DNA of 64,000 nt from Bubalus kerabau (taxonomy: Eukaryota > Chordata > Mammalia > Artiodactyla > Bovidae), in assembly GCF_029407905.1 (NCBI RefSeq), contig NC_073630.1:44541001-44605000 (forward strand). Reading direction: 5' to 3'. Positions 32,641-42,777 of the stretch are shown piece by piece (position 1 is the stretch's first letter; every line of letters starts with the position of its first letter). A program made the translations under genes and the position numbers. The notes beneath the pieces were generated by a model, which worked only from the letters and a program-made list of their open reading frames with translations, had not been told where the DNA came from and did no database searches.

Positions 32641-32653
32641 AGAATAAAGCTTG

Positions 32654-32925
32654 CTGCTGCTGCTAAGTTGCTTCAGTCGTGTCCGACTCTGTGCGACCCC
32701 AGAAACGGCAGCCCACCAGGCTCCCCCGTCCCTGGAATTCTCCAGGCAAAAACACTGGAATGGGTTGCCATTTCCTTCTCCAATGTATAAAAGTAAAAAG
32801 TGAAAGTGAAGTCGCTGAGTCATGCCCGACTCTTAGCAACCCCATGGACTGCAGCCTACCAGGCTCCTCTGTCCATAGGATTTTCCAGGCAAGAGTACTG
32901 GAGTGGGGTGCCATTGCCTTCTCCA
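32654..32925 (-). repeat. BOV-A2 SINE
   Basis: Exact 13-bp duplication agaataaagcttg at 32641-32653 and 32926-32938. TGC-rich tail, two monomers, end gccattgccttctcca. The 106-codon frames on each strand here are SINE shadows. Confidence 0.93.
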
Positions 32926-33054
32926 AGAATAAAGCTTGGCAGGTGCCAAAGATTCTCAGTGAAGAAATCATTGCAAACATCATGGATTTGGCTTTTTAGA
33001 TTTATTGCCTAACCAAGTGGTTCTCAAAGTGTGCCCTGGATCCTCAGCATTCAC

Positions 33055-33316
33055 TGCTGCTGCTAAGTCACTTCAGTCATGTCCGACTCTGTGCAACCCC
33101 ATAGACGGTAGCCCACCAGGCTCCCTTGTCCCTGGGATTTTCCAGGCAAGAACACTGGAGTGGGTTGCCATTTCCTTCTCCAATGCATGAAAGTGAAAAG
33201 TGAAAGTGAAGTCGCTCAGTCGTGTCCGACTCTTAGTGACCTCATGGACTGCAGGCTACCAGGCTCCTCCATCCATGGGATTTTCCAGGCAAGAGTATTG
33301 TAGTGGGGTGCCATTG
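33055..33316 (-). repeat. BOV-A2 SINE inserted in MER5A
   Basis: TGC tail, two monomers with the aatgcatgaaagtgaaaagtg joint, ending gtgccattg. Near-duplications cattcact and cattgact flank it. Confidence 0.88.
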
Positions 33317-33336
33317 ACTAGGAAATGCCAATTCCC

Positions 33337-33417
33337 CAACTTCTCTGGTTGGTGCGGTTCCATCTCTGGTCCAGGAATTTCCATGTGCCACATGATGCAG
33401 CCAAAAAAATGAAAGAG
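33337..33417 (+). repeat. CHR-type SINE inserted in MER5A
   Basis: acttctctggttggtgcggttcc, catctctggtccaggaatttccatgtgccacatgatgcagcc and an A tail. A diverged duplication (atgccaattccc at 33325-33336, atgtcagttccc at 33418-33429) flanks it, so this is an older insertion than the BOV-A2 copies. Confidence 0.7.
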
Positions 33418-33476
33418 ATGTCAGTTCCCAGATGCTAACCAAGATCCACTGAATTTGAAAATCTTAGGGTGGGGTC

Positions 33477-33507
<31 letters not shown>

Positions 33508-33695
33508 AAGTCGCTTCAGTCGTGTCCGACTTTGTGCAGCCCCATAGAGGGCAGCCCACCAGGCTCCCCTGTCCCTGGGATTCTCCAGGCAAGAACACTG
33601 GAGTGGGTTGCCTTTTCCTTCTCCAATGCATGAAAGTGAAAAGTGAAAGTGAAGTTGCTCAGTCGTGTCTGACTCTTCGTGACCCCATGGACTGC
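33477..33695 (-). repeat. BOV-A2 SINE, truncated, in MER5A
   Basis: Begins with about eight TGC/TAC units, then aagtcgcttcagtcgtgtccgac. The second monomer stops at gaccccatggactgc, so the distal half of that monomer is absent. Confidence 0.85.
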
Positions 33696-33829
33696 TAGCA
33701 ATCTTTTATTCTAACACACCATCTTGGTAATTCTTATATGTGTGAAGTTTGAGAACTGTTGATACAATGCAGGAATATGAACATGTTATCCTATCATAAT
33801 AACAAGAAAGGCATATCTTGGCTTCTATT

Positions 33830-34005
33830 TGTATCCCAAGCACAGAGCTAGATATTTCACTTATGTTTGAATTTCCTACAACAATCCTGAAATGTTGGGC
33901 TTATTAGCCTCATTTTATAGAAGGAACTCAAGCTCAGGAAGGTTAAGTAACTTGTTCAAAGTTACTTAATTAGGATTTAAACTCACAGCTTCACTTGCCC
34001 TTCAT
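33830..34005 (-). repeat. MIR SINE
   Basis: cacagagctagatatttcacttatg, ttagcctcattttatagaaggaactcaagctcaggaaggttaagtaacttgttcaaagttactta is the reverse-complement MIR. Confidence 0.7.
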
Positions 34006-34496
34006 TTTACTCTGCCCTCTCCCTTATCATGTGAGAGAAAGCAGCTCTTGAGAACCCTAGGGAGGGGCCCTGGTTCACCAGCTAGGCTTTAGCATTCTCT
34101 TGCTGAATATAAAATGTCACAGAGTATCAATGTCAGAAAAGACCACTCTCTACCTGTGATTAATCAAGATAAAAATTAGACCACTCTAATCATAGCTGAG
34201 AAGAGGAAAAACATGAACTTTGTTTAAACCACAAATATAACTAAATATCCACTGTCCTAGCTAATGTAGCTTGCTTTTTGCCAATTACAGTTTCAGCCTC
34301 TGTCCAGGGTTTACTACTTGTATGTAAGATTTACTAAGCCAATTACACTGGCTTTTTTACTTTATTTAACCCGGAACAAAGCCCTGCTTCCTAAATCAGA
34401 GTCCTTTAACACAAGCTCAAATCCCATAAGTCCTTTTGAACACTCTGAGACGCCCCACAGTTCTCCATGTTGTGTGTTCTTCGCTGAAAAGAATGT
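34006..34496. other. possible LTR-like fragment, unassigned
   Basis: From about 34230 the text (tagcttgctttttgccaattacag..., aacccggaacaaagccctgcttcc..., cttttgaacactctgagacgcc) reads like the U3/R part of an endogenous retroviral LTR. No defined ends, duplication or internal sequence are visible, and the next SINE cuts it. The 69-codon frame at 34318-34527 is within it. Confidence 0.3.
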
Positions 34497-34712
34497 GCTG
34501 TGTGCTAAGTCCTTCAGTTGTGTCTGACTCTTTGTGATCCCTGGACTCTAGACCGCCAGGCTCCTCTGTCCATGGGATTTTCCCAGAAAGAATATTGGAG
34601 TGGGTTTCCATTTCCTCCTCCAGTTGATCTTCCCAACTCAGGGATCAAACCTGCATCCCTTAGGTCTCCTTCACTGGCAGAGGGGTTCTTTACCCCTAGC
34701 ACCACCAAAGTT
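34497..34712 (-). repeat. Bov-tA SINE
   Basis: gtgctgtgtgctaagtccttcag to ttacccctagcaccaccaaag. The middle gggattttcccagaaagaatattgg is diverged, and the head lacks its terminal gggaagccc. Confidence 0.82.
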
Positions 34713-35079
34713 TTTGGACCACAGGTGTGTTCCTGGTGACCTTTGGCTGGAAGTCATTGAAATGTACAACTCCTTCACCCCCATCCCTCTTCACTAAGAT
34801 TCCAGCTCTCTACTCCATGATGGAGTAGGAAATGGGTTCCCAATGTAAGCAGAACTAAAATAAATAGAAGTCCCCAAACCCATCAGTACCAAGCACATTG
34901 CCAGGTTCAGAGCAATAATTGACACAGATTGATTATATCTTAAGTGGATTAATGGGCTTTTTAGAGTCAACCTGATGACAAATAATGACTTTGGGAAACT
35001 GCCATTTTTCTTTTGAATTACAGTTTATATTCCTATTTTTAGCTTCCAGTCTTTATCAAAGTCTTTTGATCCCTCAACT
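34713..35079. other. unassigned DNA
   Basis: No recognised repeat or gene. Confidence 0.4.
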
Positions 35080-35315
35080 CATCAGATTTCAAATGCCACC
35101 ATCTTTGTGTAGCCTTCCCTGTATGAGATGGCTCTTCTGCTTGTGTTTTCTAAAGTCCTTGCTCCCTCCCACCGGACAATTTTTAAACTTGGGTTATTCA
35201 GGAGCTATTTGGTCTTTAAAATGAAAACTTTTTAAGGACAGTACAATGCCCCAGGTTGTCTATGGCTCTTCACATAGTAGGTGCCTAAATAGATATTTGT
35301 TCAATTTCATTTAGA
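35080..35315 (+). repeat. L2 LINE 3' end
   Basis: tttcaaatgccaccatctttgtgtagccttccctgtatgag, then ttttaaggacagtacaatgcc and cacatagtaggtgcctaaatagatatttgttcaat, the sense L2 tail. Confidence 0.6.
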
Positions 35316-35939
35316 AATCCAAGGTCCTCCCCCCACCTCAACACGCCTGTTATGGAATTGAAAGGGCTACTTTCCCAGCCGTATCAAAGCCCGTCTAAGC
35401 TGCGCTTTTTTATCTCTCTGCTGAATGTCTCATTTGAAATTATTTCCCAGGGCCATAAAATTCTAATGAACAGCTGCCTCTGATACCTTTGGTGTGTGGC
35501 TATCTCTGCTTTGCAGGGTAATTCTGATGTGAAATCTTAATAGTAGAAGAAAAAGAGAGTTAAAAACAAGTCATAATCAACTAATCAATAGTTTCCAAGC
35601 TATTTTGAAGACTTGAAAGAGTCACTAGAAGCTCTCGGTTACGTAGCACAAGGAGAAGTGCGTTGGCACTATTACTGTATGGGAATAAATTGCACTCAGG
35701 CTCTCTCTTTTTTTTTTTTTTTTTTAGTATGTTCTACATATCAAGAATTGTGCTGGGGCAGCAAGTTTAATTATATAACTAAGGAGAGGGAATAAAACTA
35801 TGTTAATTCTGTTACATTTACATTTTATCTGTTGTTGTCCCAGGACTTCTGCATTTTATACCATGTTCCTATGTTGATATTACCTCACCCAGTACCCCTC
35901 ATACAGAACTTGTGCAAACACTTTTCTGGCATATGAATT
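35316..35939. other. unassigned DNA with T-tract
   Basis: A run of about 19 T at 35707-35726; otherwise nothing recognised. Confidence 0.45.
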
Positions 35940-36210
35940 TGATAAACTTCCCTTCATCCATAAAATCCCAGTTTCACCTCCTCTGGGGAGTCATCTCTGA
36001 TCATTTCTATCTCTTTCACTTGGGCTTAATTACTTTCCATTCTTCCTCTGTATCTTGGACTCATTTGTACTGATTTATCTACCATAATATATTGCATTTT
36101 CCGTGATTATATTCCCTATCCCTTTATACAACTTGAGAATTCCTTGAGGGTAGCAACTGAGTCTAATTAATCATTGTATCTTGGCCCTACCAGAGTACCT
36201 GGTATATTAA
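35940..36210 (+). repeat. L2 LINE 3' end
   Basis: ccagtttcacctcctctggggagtcatctctgatc, tacaacttgagaattccttgagggtagcaactgagtc and ggccctaccagagtacctggtatattaaag follow the L2 3' UTR order. Confidence 0.6.
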
Positions 36211-36224
36211 AGACAACTGAGAAA

Positions 36225-36370
36225 CATCTGTAAATGTAAGCCATTGCTGAAATACAAATCACAATGTTGGTAATTATTGAATGTGGGTGATGGGTACATC
36301 AAAGTTTAATGCTTTTCTCTGCATTTTTGTGTGTAAAGTTTTCCAAAATAAAATGTTCAAAATAAGTGAA
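36225..36370 (+). repeat. old L1 3' end
   Basis: taattattgaatgtgggtgatgggtacatcaaag, then tttttgtgtgtaaagttttccaaaataaaatg is the terminal part of ancient L1 (L1M type) with its AATAAA-like end. Confidence 0.65.
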
Positions 36371-36699
36371 GACCTTTTAAGATGTCAGGTACATCTTTAG
36401 AAACTTTAACATTCCCACCATAAATGAAGATACTATATCAGTATCTTCAGGATTTCTCAGCTACAACCTCTGTGTGCCCTAGATTTCTTTCTTATCTCAT
36501 CAGAAAAACATTTGAAGCCAAACAACATTGTCCTGAAATAAGAAAACAATTATGCCATTGCAGAATAGGTGCAGGTTAAGGATATTATATTAAATATGAG
36601 TTTCTAGAAAATCTGGAAATTGACAATTCACCTTAAATATTTTATTGATGAGGGCAATCAATGGATTCCTGCCTTTGTGGTTTCCCAACTGAATTGTCC
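36371..36699. other. unassigned DNA
   Basis: No recognised repeat or gene. Confidence 0.4.
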
Positions 36700-37330
36700 C
36701 TGGTACCTCTACCTCCACTCTCTTACCTCTGAACTCATCTTCACCTACTTCCAAACTGACCTATCTGAAACATGAATCTGTCATCCTGCTCATTGGTTCC
36801 CCAAAGCTGAAGACTTTGGGTCAATGGCTCTTTATCATTGAGAAAGCATATGTGCCCTCTCGACATTCACCTCAATGGACTCCTTCAGACACATCTCATT
36901 TCAACATTCTGATGCCCACCTTCTATAAGCCACAGATCTTGTCCACCAAAGCTACTTTCTGTCAGTGCTCAGGATCACAATTCAAACTTTTTGCTCAGCC
37001 TGGAGTGTTATTTCCTCATTCTTCCATCTGGGAACCCCTTCTCACACTGCTAAGTCCTGTGTAACAGTCTTTTTCTCCATGAAACCTTCCCTTCAGCCCT
37101 TTCCAGAATGTTCCACTCCATTTGTGCTTCTGCTGCGCATTTCTTGGGGCGCTTATTTTCTTCTGTCTTGTTGAGTGATTAGTTTCCCTTTTTAGACTGT
37201 AAGCTTATGGAAGGTTCATTCCTTCAATGTTTATCTTGTCTCTTTCCACCATCTCAATCAATGCCTAACAAAGGAGGCTGCCTACACTTAGAATCCAATG
37301 TCAAGTACTACATGAGACACTGTGAAATGA
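36700..37330 (+). repeat. probable L2 LINE fragment
   Basis: ctgtcatcctgctcattggttcccc, cagcctggagtgttatttcctc, ctccatgaaaccttcccttcagccc and tagactgtaagcttatggaagg follow the general L2 3' region. Diverged enough that I am not certain. The overlapping 82- and 69-codon frames here are not genes. Confidence 0.45.
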
Positions 37331-38380
37331 GATTATTCTTGTAAGTGTTCTTCCTTGTTCCCTTTATTAATGAAGGGAATATGTGAAACCTCAAATCATT
37401 ATATTAAAATCCCATTAGTCATTTTAATCCTTCTTACAAATTGCTTTTGCTCCCTAAACCTTAAATTTCAACTGAAAGAGAATTATTTTTTAACATAGGG
37501 CTTTACTGAAATAAGAATCTAATTTATGTGGGAGCAGAAATGTTTCCCTTTACCTTTTCCTATTCTTGGCGAATTCTCATTAACCATTGTAGATGATAAT
37601 AGTAAGGCAACACTGCTTTATCTTGAAACTAATACAGAAGTCTCATCCATATAGACTCAAAATGACTTTCTAAGTTAATCAATGCAGAGTCACACTAGAG
37701 AAAATACTCTACAATGGTACCAGAGAAGAATCATTGCCCCACGAGGATGATATAAAAACTCCATGTTACCCAAAAGAAGCTCATGGTTCTGCTCTGGGCC
37801 TCAGCTTTACTTCTCAACCAAAATAAATGGCTAATTCTCTGGCCTTTTCCTGAGCTATATTTTCTAAGTGGTCAATCACAGGGAAATGTTTAGCAATTTA
37901 TATTGGGAAAGCCCCTTTTGGCCTTTTTATCATTTGCTGGTAGAAAGGACTAAGGACTTGATAATCTAATATTTTGTGACTTGCTCTGTAAATGCTTTTT
38001 TCTTATATCTCCATTTGATTGGTGATCACAAAGCCTAAGTTCTGTTTTTTCTTGGACACTGCCACAATCTGAGAAAACACAGACAGGAGGCCTAGGCTAG
38101 ATTTCTTATGACTTCATTGGGTCTCATTGTTTGATTGTACTTGGACTAGCCATTCATGGACACTGAATATGTCACAGATACATTCAAAATTCAGTGAGGA
38201 TCTTAGAGTGAGGGGACTCAGGAGACCATTTGGCTTCCTTTTGTTCAGATCCTGCCTCTATGGTATGATAGAGTATGTAGTTTGATTTAGCTTGCTTATA
38301 AACCATAATTGGGTCCTAGCCTTGGGTTGAAAAATTGTGTATATGTTTTGTAATCTTATTTCCTATGAATGCATTTCCCT
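37331..38380. other. unassigned DNA
   Basis: About 1 kb of single-copy-looking sequence with no known repeat or gene. Confidence 0.45.
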
Positions 38381-38392
38381 CAGATATCTCAT

Positions 38393-38677
38393 CAGAGAAG
38401 GCGATGGCACCCCACTCCAGTACTCTTGCCTGGAAAATCCCACGGGTGGAGGAGGAGCCTGGTAGGCTGCAGTCCATGGGGTCATTAAGAGTCAGACACG
38501 ACTGAGCGAATTCACTTTCACTTTTCACTTTCCACTTTCATGCATTGGAGAAGGCAATGGCAACCCACTCCAGTGTTCTTGCCTGGAGAATCCCAGGGAC
38601 AGGGGAGCCTGGTGGGCTGCCATCTTTGGGGTTGCACAGAGTTGGACACGACTGAAGCGACTTAGCAGCAGTAGCAG
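38393..38677 (+). repeat. BOV-A2 SINE
   Basis: Exact 12-bp duplication cagatatctcat at 38381-38392 and 38678-38689. Starts cagagaaggcgatggcaccccactcc and ends with an AGC-rich tail. The linker carries a duplicated cacttt unit (ttttcactttccactttcatg). Confidence 0.93.
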
Positions 38678-38709
38678 CAGATATCTCATAGAGTGTTAGT
38701 GGACAGTTC

Positions 38710-39016
38710 CTCTAACCAGTCCATCCAAAAGGAAATAAGTCCTGAATATTCATTGGAAGGACTGATGCTGAACCTGAAACTCCAATACTTTGGCCACCTG
38801 ATGCAAAGAACTGACTCTTTTGAAAAGACCCTGATGCTGGGAAAGATTGAAGGAGAGAGGAGAAAGGGATGACAGAGGATGAGATGGTTGGATGGCATCA
38901 CAGACTCAAGGATATGAGTTTGAGTAAGCTCCAGGAGTTGGTGATGGACAGGGAAGCCTGGCATGCTGCAGTCCATGGGGTCACAAAGAGTTGGACCTGA
39001 CTGAATGACTGAACTG
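38710..39016 (+). mobile_element. BovB LINE, 307-bp 3' end copy
   Basis: Exact 12-bp duplication agtggacagttc at 38698-38709 and 39017-39028. Starts at ctctaaccagtccatcc and ends gactgaatgactgaactg. It lies only about 20 bases from the preceding BOV-A2. Confidence 0.93.
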
Positions 39017-39116
39017 AGTGGACAGTTCAGGACAAGATTCAGGAATTCAGGAAATTTCCCACCAATGTTTTTGTTCATTCTCTTCCCAATATTAGAAAAG
39101 AGAAATAAGTGAAAAG

Positions 39117-39270
39117 TGTGTTGTAATAGGAAAAAGCACCGTATAGGATTCAGAGCTCTTTGGATTTGGTTCTGTCTCCATTCCCAATTAGTGTTGTCTT
39201 CTAATAAATCAGTTACCCTCTCTGGGTTGCAGTTGTCTCCCATGTAAACTGAGTCAGTTGGACTAGATCA
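39117..39270 (+). repeat. MIR-like fragment, weak
   Basis: aataaatcagttaccctctctgggttgcagttgtctcccatgtaaactgagtc resembles the MIR ttacttaacctctctgtgcctcagtttcctcatctgtaaaatgg core. The flanks are not convincing. Confidence 0.4.
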
Positions 39271-39438
39271 GTATTTTTTAACATATACTTTGGAACAAAA
39301 AAGGAATTTTTTCCCTATATTTTTCCACTTGTCAAGGAAATATACCACCTGTATGGTGGTAACCTGCATCTTTGTTATTTTAGCACAACCAAAACTTACA
39401 TATTGAACTCAAAGTTTGCCCAATTTATTGGACATTTT

Positions 39439-39658
39439 GGGCTTCCCAGGTGGTGCTAGTGGTAAAGAATTTGCCTGCCAGTGCAGGAGATGCAGGAGAT
39501 GTGCATTCAATCCTGGGTTGGGAATATCCCTTGGAGTAGGAAATGGCAACCACTCCAATATTCTTGATAGGAAAATTCCATGGACCGAGGAGCCTAGTGG
39601 GCTACAGTCCATGGAGTACAAAGAGTTGGACATGACAGAGAAACTAAGCACAGCACAC
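39439..39658 (+). repeat. Bov-tA SINE
   Basis: Exact 10-bp duplication tggacatttt at 39429-39438 and 39659-39668. Head gggcttcccaggtggtgctag; tail gtacaaagagttggacatgacagag. An extra atgcaggag duplication lies near 39490. Confidence 0.92.
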
Positions 39659-39731
39659 TGGACATTTTACACAATATTTTAAATGTGTAGGCACATCATC
39701 TATATATGTGTGTACATAGAAACAAAGTATA

Positions 39732-40072
39732 TTGAACTGTGGAGTTGGAGAAGACTCTTGAGAGTCCCTTGGATAGCAAGGAGATCCAACCAGTCAATCC
39801 TAAAGGAAATCAATCCTGAATATTCATTGGAAGGACTGCTGTTTAGGCTGAAGCTCCAATACTTTGGCCACCTGATGCAAAGAGCTGACTCATTAGAAAA
39901 GACCCTATGCTGGGAAAGATTGAAATCAGGAGAAGGGGATACAGAGGACGAGATGGTTGGATGGCATCACCGACTCTATGGACAGGAGTTTGAGCAAGCT
40001 CTGGGAGACGATAAAGGACAGGGAAGTCTGGCATGCTGCAGTCCATGGGGTTGTAACTGAGAGACTGAACAA
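39732..40072 (+). mobile_element. BovB LINE, 3' end copy
   Basis: ttgaactgtggagttggagaagactc to tggggttgtaactgagagactgaacaac. Corresponds to the ELWCWRRLL segment onward. Small deletions (aagaccctatgctgg, aatcaggagaagggg) break the frame. Confidence 0.87.
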
Positions 40073-42057
40073 CAAAATTAGAAATAAAGATTCATATATG
40101 GACATGGGTATTATTATTTGGGTATGGATATGGATACCTACCCCAAGAAAGATGTTTCAGACTATCTCAAAATTCTCTGATTCTGGTTGGAAGAGTTAAG
40201 TTTACAATTTTACTTTTTGTATTGTTGGAACTCAAATTTGAAGATTTTGTCTGAAAATCTTTACGTGACATAAGAAAGAACTTAAAGAATAAAAGCTGAG
40301 TCATTTGCAAACTTGCGACTTTTGACTTTAAAAGTCTGTATTACCAACACTGGCAATAAAAGAACTGCGTGCTATCTTATAACCACTATAGGGCTGTGAG
40401 AGTCGACTTTCTCAAATATCTCTGTGGTGTTTTTCCTTTATGCTTCATCTAGATCTGAAACAAGACCATCTTGAGTACAGCACACTACAACTGAGGGCTA
40501 TGGCTCAACGGATTCCAGAAAACAAAAACTAACATGGCGAAGAAATGAAACAGAAGCAAACTATTCCAATCACATAAATTAAAATGATCTTATCTGTATT
40601 TTGTTACGATACCACTAGAAAGGGTTGAGGCCGACATCTCAAAATAATGCAAGATCGTTGTGCAGCACTTGGAAAAAAGTTTGTTTCTGTATTGCTTTCC
40701 TCTCAGGAGAAATGTGAGGTTAAATAAAATTATTCCCACAGTTAAATAAAATTACTGTGTAATATGAGGAAAAAAACCAGAAATTCTATTTTCTGAGGGT
40801 TTATTTAATCCTATTACAATATTGTTCTTATGTGTCCCTGAGCAGAACTTGTTACAGATTGAGAAGACTTAAAAAAAAAAAAGATATGAAAATTGCATGA
40901 GAACTTCTGATGTTCTTACACTGGTCTAAACAGTAGAATCTAATGGACCCACTTGTAGAAGGAAAGGCTTTCTAAAGATAAGATACACCGACCATTATTA
41001 ACATGTTAACAGCAACAACCTGTATACCGGATGTAGTTTGGGATGCTGTCATCTTAGCTAAGCTCCTGAACTCTGTCAGGAAGATTAGAAACACAGGCAG
41101 GCTTAAATATTTTCATCATCTTCCCACATTACACACAATGTGAGAAGTGAATATGCATAAATAACTCGGCAGTAAAAGATCTTATCCTTATCCGGAAGGT
41201 ATTAGCAAATGTCTCAGGAACACCATTTTTTCACTTGAGAATAAAGAATGGCTTGGATGTAGAACTGACATCAATAATTAGGTTTTAAATAATTCAAAGC
41301 ATGTTATTTCAATGAAAAATAATGTATACGTATGTAAATATATATATCACTATTAAAAAGAAGTTACAACGTTTTTTAACTTGCCAATCTTTGAATAGTA
41401 GAATTGATTTTGGTAGTAAAATTCAGGAGGATAAAATATTAATTGATAGCAGCAATGCTGTCCTGGGCTTATATGGATTTTCACTCAAGAGACAAATGAG
41501 CAAAGTGGCTCACTGGGAAATGTAAATGAAACACTTCTGCAAATTAAGTGTTCAAAGCACATTTTTGCTAAGCATTCATTAACTCGATTTTAAATCAAAA
41601 GCTTACCCATTTTTTATCATAATCAATAACTCAGCTCCACCCGCACATCTCCTAACTAATGAGGCACCTACATATTTCTCTCACAAATCAGGGTACTCCT
41701 CCAGAGGATGGAATTACTAATGACATTAAGGCGTGGTAAACTTGACAACCAAAACAGCAACCTGTATTATCACCCTGGAGTAAAGAGAGCCCTAATTTCC
41801 CACCTCAGAAGTACATTTAACCCATAATATCACCCTAAACTCAAATAAATTTCAGATAGAAAGATAATGGCACAATATCCCTTCCTTTCCAATGTCAAAT
41901 ATCTGGGTACACAGAAATGAACTGTTCAGTGCTAGGGTGCTCCATGTCAAGCATGCATATTTTAAAACTTTTTGCGTATTTTAAGCCTCCTCAACTCTGC
42001 AGCGTCTGTATCCAGTTCTGAACCAGACCTGACCAACGGCACAGATGGGAGCGACCA
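40073..42057. other. repeat-free intron next to the KCNIP4 exon
   Basis: Nearly 2 kb with no recognised interspersed repeat, directly downstream (in gene orientation) of the splice donor at 42063. AT-rich, with TTAA-rich motifs. No further exon of KCNIP4 was found in it. Confidence 0.5.
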
Positions 42058-42063
42058 CTTTAC
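42058..42063 (-). promoter_or_regulatory. splice donor of the KCNIP4 first exon
   Basis: On the minus strand the exon ends GAAG and the intron begins GTAAAG, a good 5' splice site. It leaves one base (G) of a split codon, i.e. phase 1. Confidence 0.75.
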
Positions 42064-42175
42064 CTTCTGAAAAATCAATCAGTCCCAGCAAATGAAGCAG
42101 CTTCAGAGATGCACATATAATCACAACAATACCCACTGTTTGCAGTCCTTCCGACTCCCACTCAAGAGTCAACAT
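42064..42175 (-). CDS. KCNIP4: Kv channel-interacting protein 4, alternative first coding exon (KChIP4e type)
   Basis: Thirty-seven codons plus one base on the minus strand. The peptide starts MLTLEWESEG and ends LIDFSE. Residues 13-32 are mostly Val, Ile, Leu, Gly, Cys and Ala, a membrane segment interrupted only by one Lys and one His. I recognise it as the N-terminus of the membrane-anchored KChIP4 variant; the EF-hand core would come from downstream exons outside this window. KChIPs are cytosolic EF-hand subunits of Kv4 A-type potassium channels, and variants with such a hydrophobic N-terminus are known to retain channels internally and slow inactivation. The exon ends one base into a codon, so the next residue would be G plus two bases, in keeping with an Asp joined to the shared SVED region. 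The ATG context has A at -3. The open frame continues to 41981 only by reading through the donor. Identity rests on memory, not a search. Confidence 0.85.
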
Positions 42176-42298
42176 CCTTCAAGCAGGTAGAGGCATCCCA
42201 GCCTCCGAACTCCTTCGGAATGGAGGGAGTTAATTAGAGAATCCGAGTAATATCTCGCTTGGAACAAAGACTCGCAAGGGGGAAAAGTGAGCAGCTCC

Positions 42299-42370
42299 TC
42301 AAAGATGCACCGGGCAAAGCAGCGGCCCCCCGGGGTGAGGACCGACCTGGGCTGAAGTCCAGGCTCTCAT
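42299..42370 (-). promoter_or_regulatory. upstream ORF 2 (23 codons) in the KCNIP4 leader
   Basis: Minus-strand ATG at 42370, TGA at 42301-42299, entirely upstream of the main ATG. Its start overlaps the stop of upstream ORF 1 as ATGA. It lies in the CpG-rich leader, so it is probably in the transcript, but that depends on the start site. The peptide is Pro/Gly-rich and I do not recognise it. Confidence 0.45.
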
Positions 42371-42384
42371 ACTGATGCTGGCAT
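42367..42384 (-). promoter_or_regulatory. upstream ORF 1 (5 codons) in the KCNIP4 leader
   Basis: ATG CCA GCA TCA GTA TGA on the minus strand. The final TGA shares bases with the next ATG, a stop-start overlap that could allow reinitiation. Whether it is transcribed is an inference. Confidence 0.4.
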
Positions 42385-42765
42385 TTGCCTGGTGGGGTCC
42401 CTCCACCACAGCCCGCCGGCCCCGGGACTCTGCGCTGCAGCCAGCGAGAACTTGGACTTTAAAGCTGCGAGGGAAAGATCTGTTGGAGAACTGGAGACTT
42501 TGCAGTGTCCGTGGAGAGAAGGGACACTCCTAGGAAACTTGCCCGGGAGAGCACAGCGGCGCTCTGTGCGCTGACGCTGCAACCCCGGGCTGGGTGGGTA
42601 GAGCTTGTCTGCGCGCTAGTTCGCTGCCTGGGAAGCTTGCGAATGTCCCCTTTTCCCCAGAGCAGCTGCTCTCTCTTCCCTGAGCTTGCTCCGCGAGGCA
42701 GCTCGACCCCGCTCACTCTCGGGATGCTAGGAAAAATTCCATTTTGGTGGCTGGTGTCTATAGCC

Positions 42766-42777
42766 TCTTTAAAAAGC
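42766..42777 (-). promoter_or_regulatory. TATA-like element
   Basis: Minus-strand CTTTTTAAAGAG about 590 bases upstream of the ATG, at the upstream edge of the CpG-rich block. CpG promoters often lack TATA boxes, so this is only a candidate. Confidence 0.25.

Larger units (their letters stand above)
33014..33761. repeat. MER5A-type transposon split by three SINEs
   Basis: The pieces are caagtggttctcaaagtgtgccctggatcctcagcattca (33014-33054), aggaaatgccaattccc (about 33319-33336), cagatgctaaccaagatccactgaatttgaaaatcttagggtggggtc (33430-33476), and agcaatcttttattctaacac... through gtttgagaactgttg (33697-33761). Read together they give MER5A end to end, with inverted termini ggttctcaaa and tttgagaac. 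Confidence 0.75.

Noticed and set aside
32663..33012. 106-codon frames on both strands as paired genes
   Set aside because: They are shadows of a BOV-A2 SINE bounded by a 13-bp duplication.
41981..42063. Continuation of the KCNIP4 frame to codon 64 as real protein
   Set aside because: The residues after LIDFSE are read from beyond a good GTAAAG donor, lose the family pattern and end at an ordinary stop; this is intron read-through.
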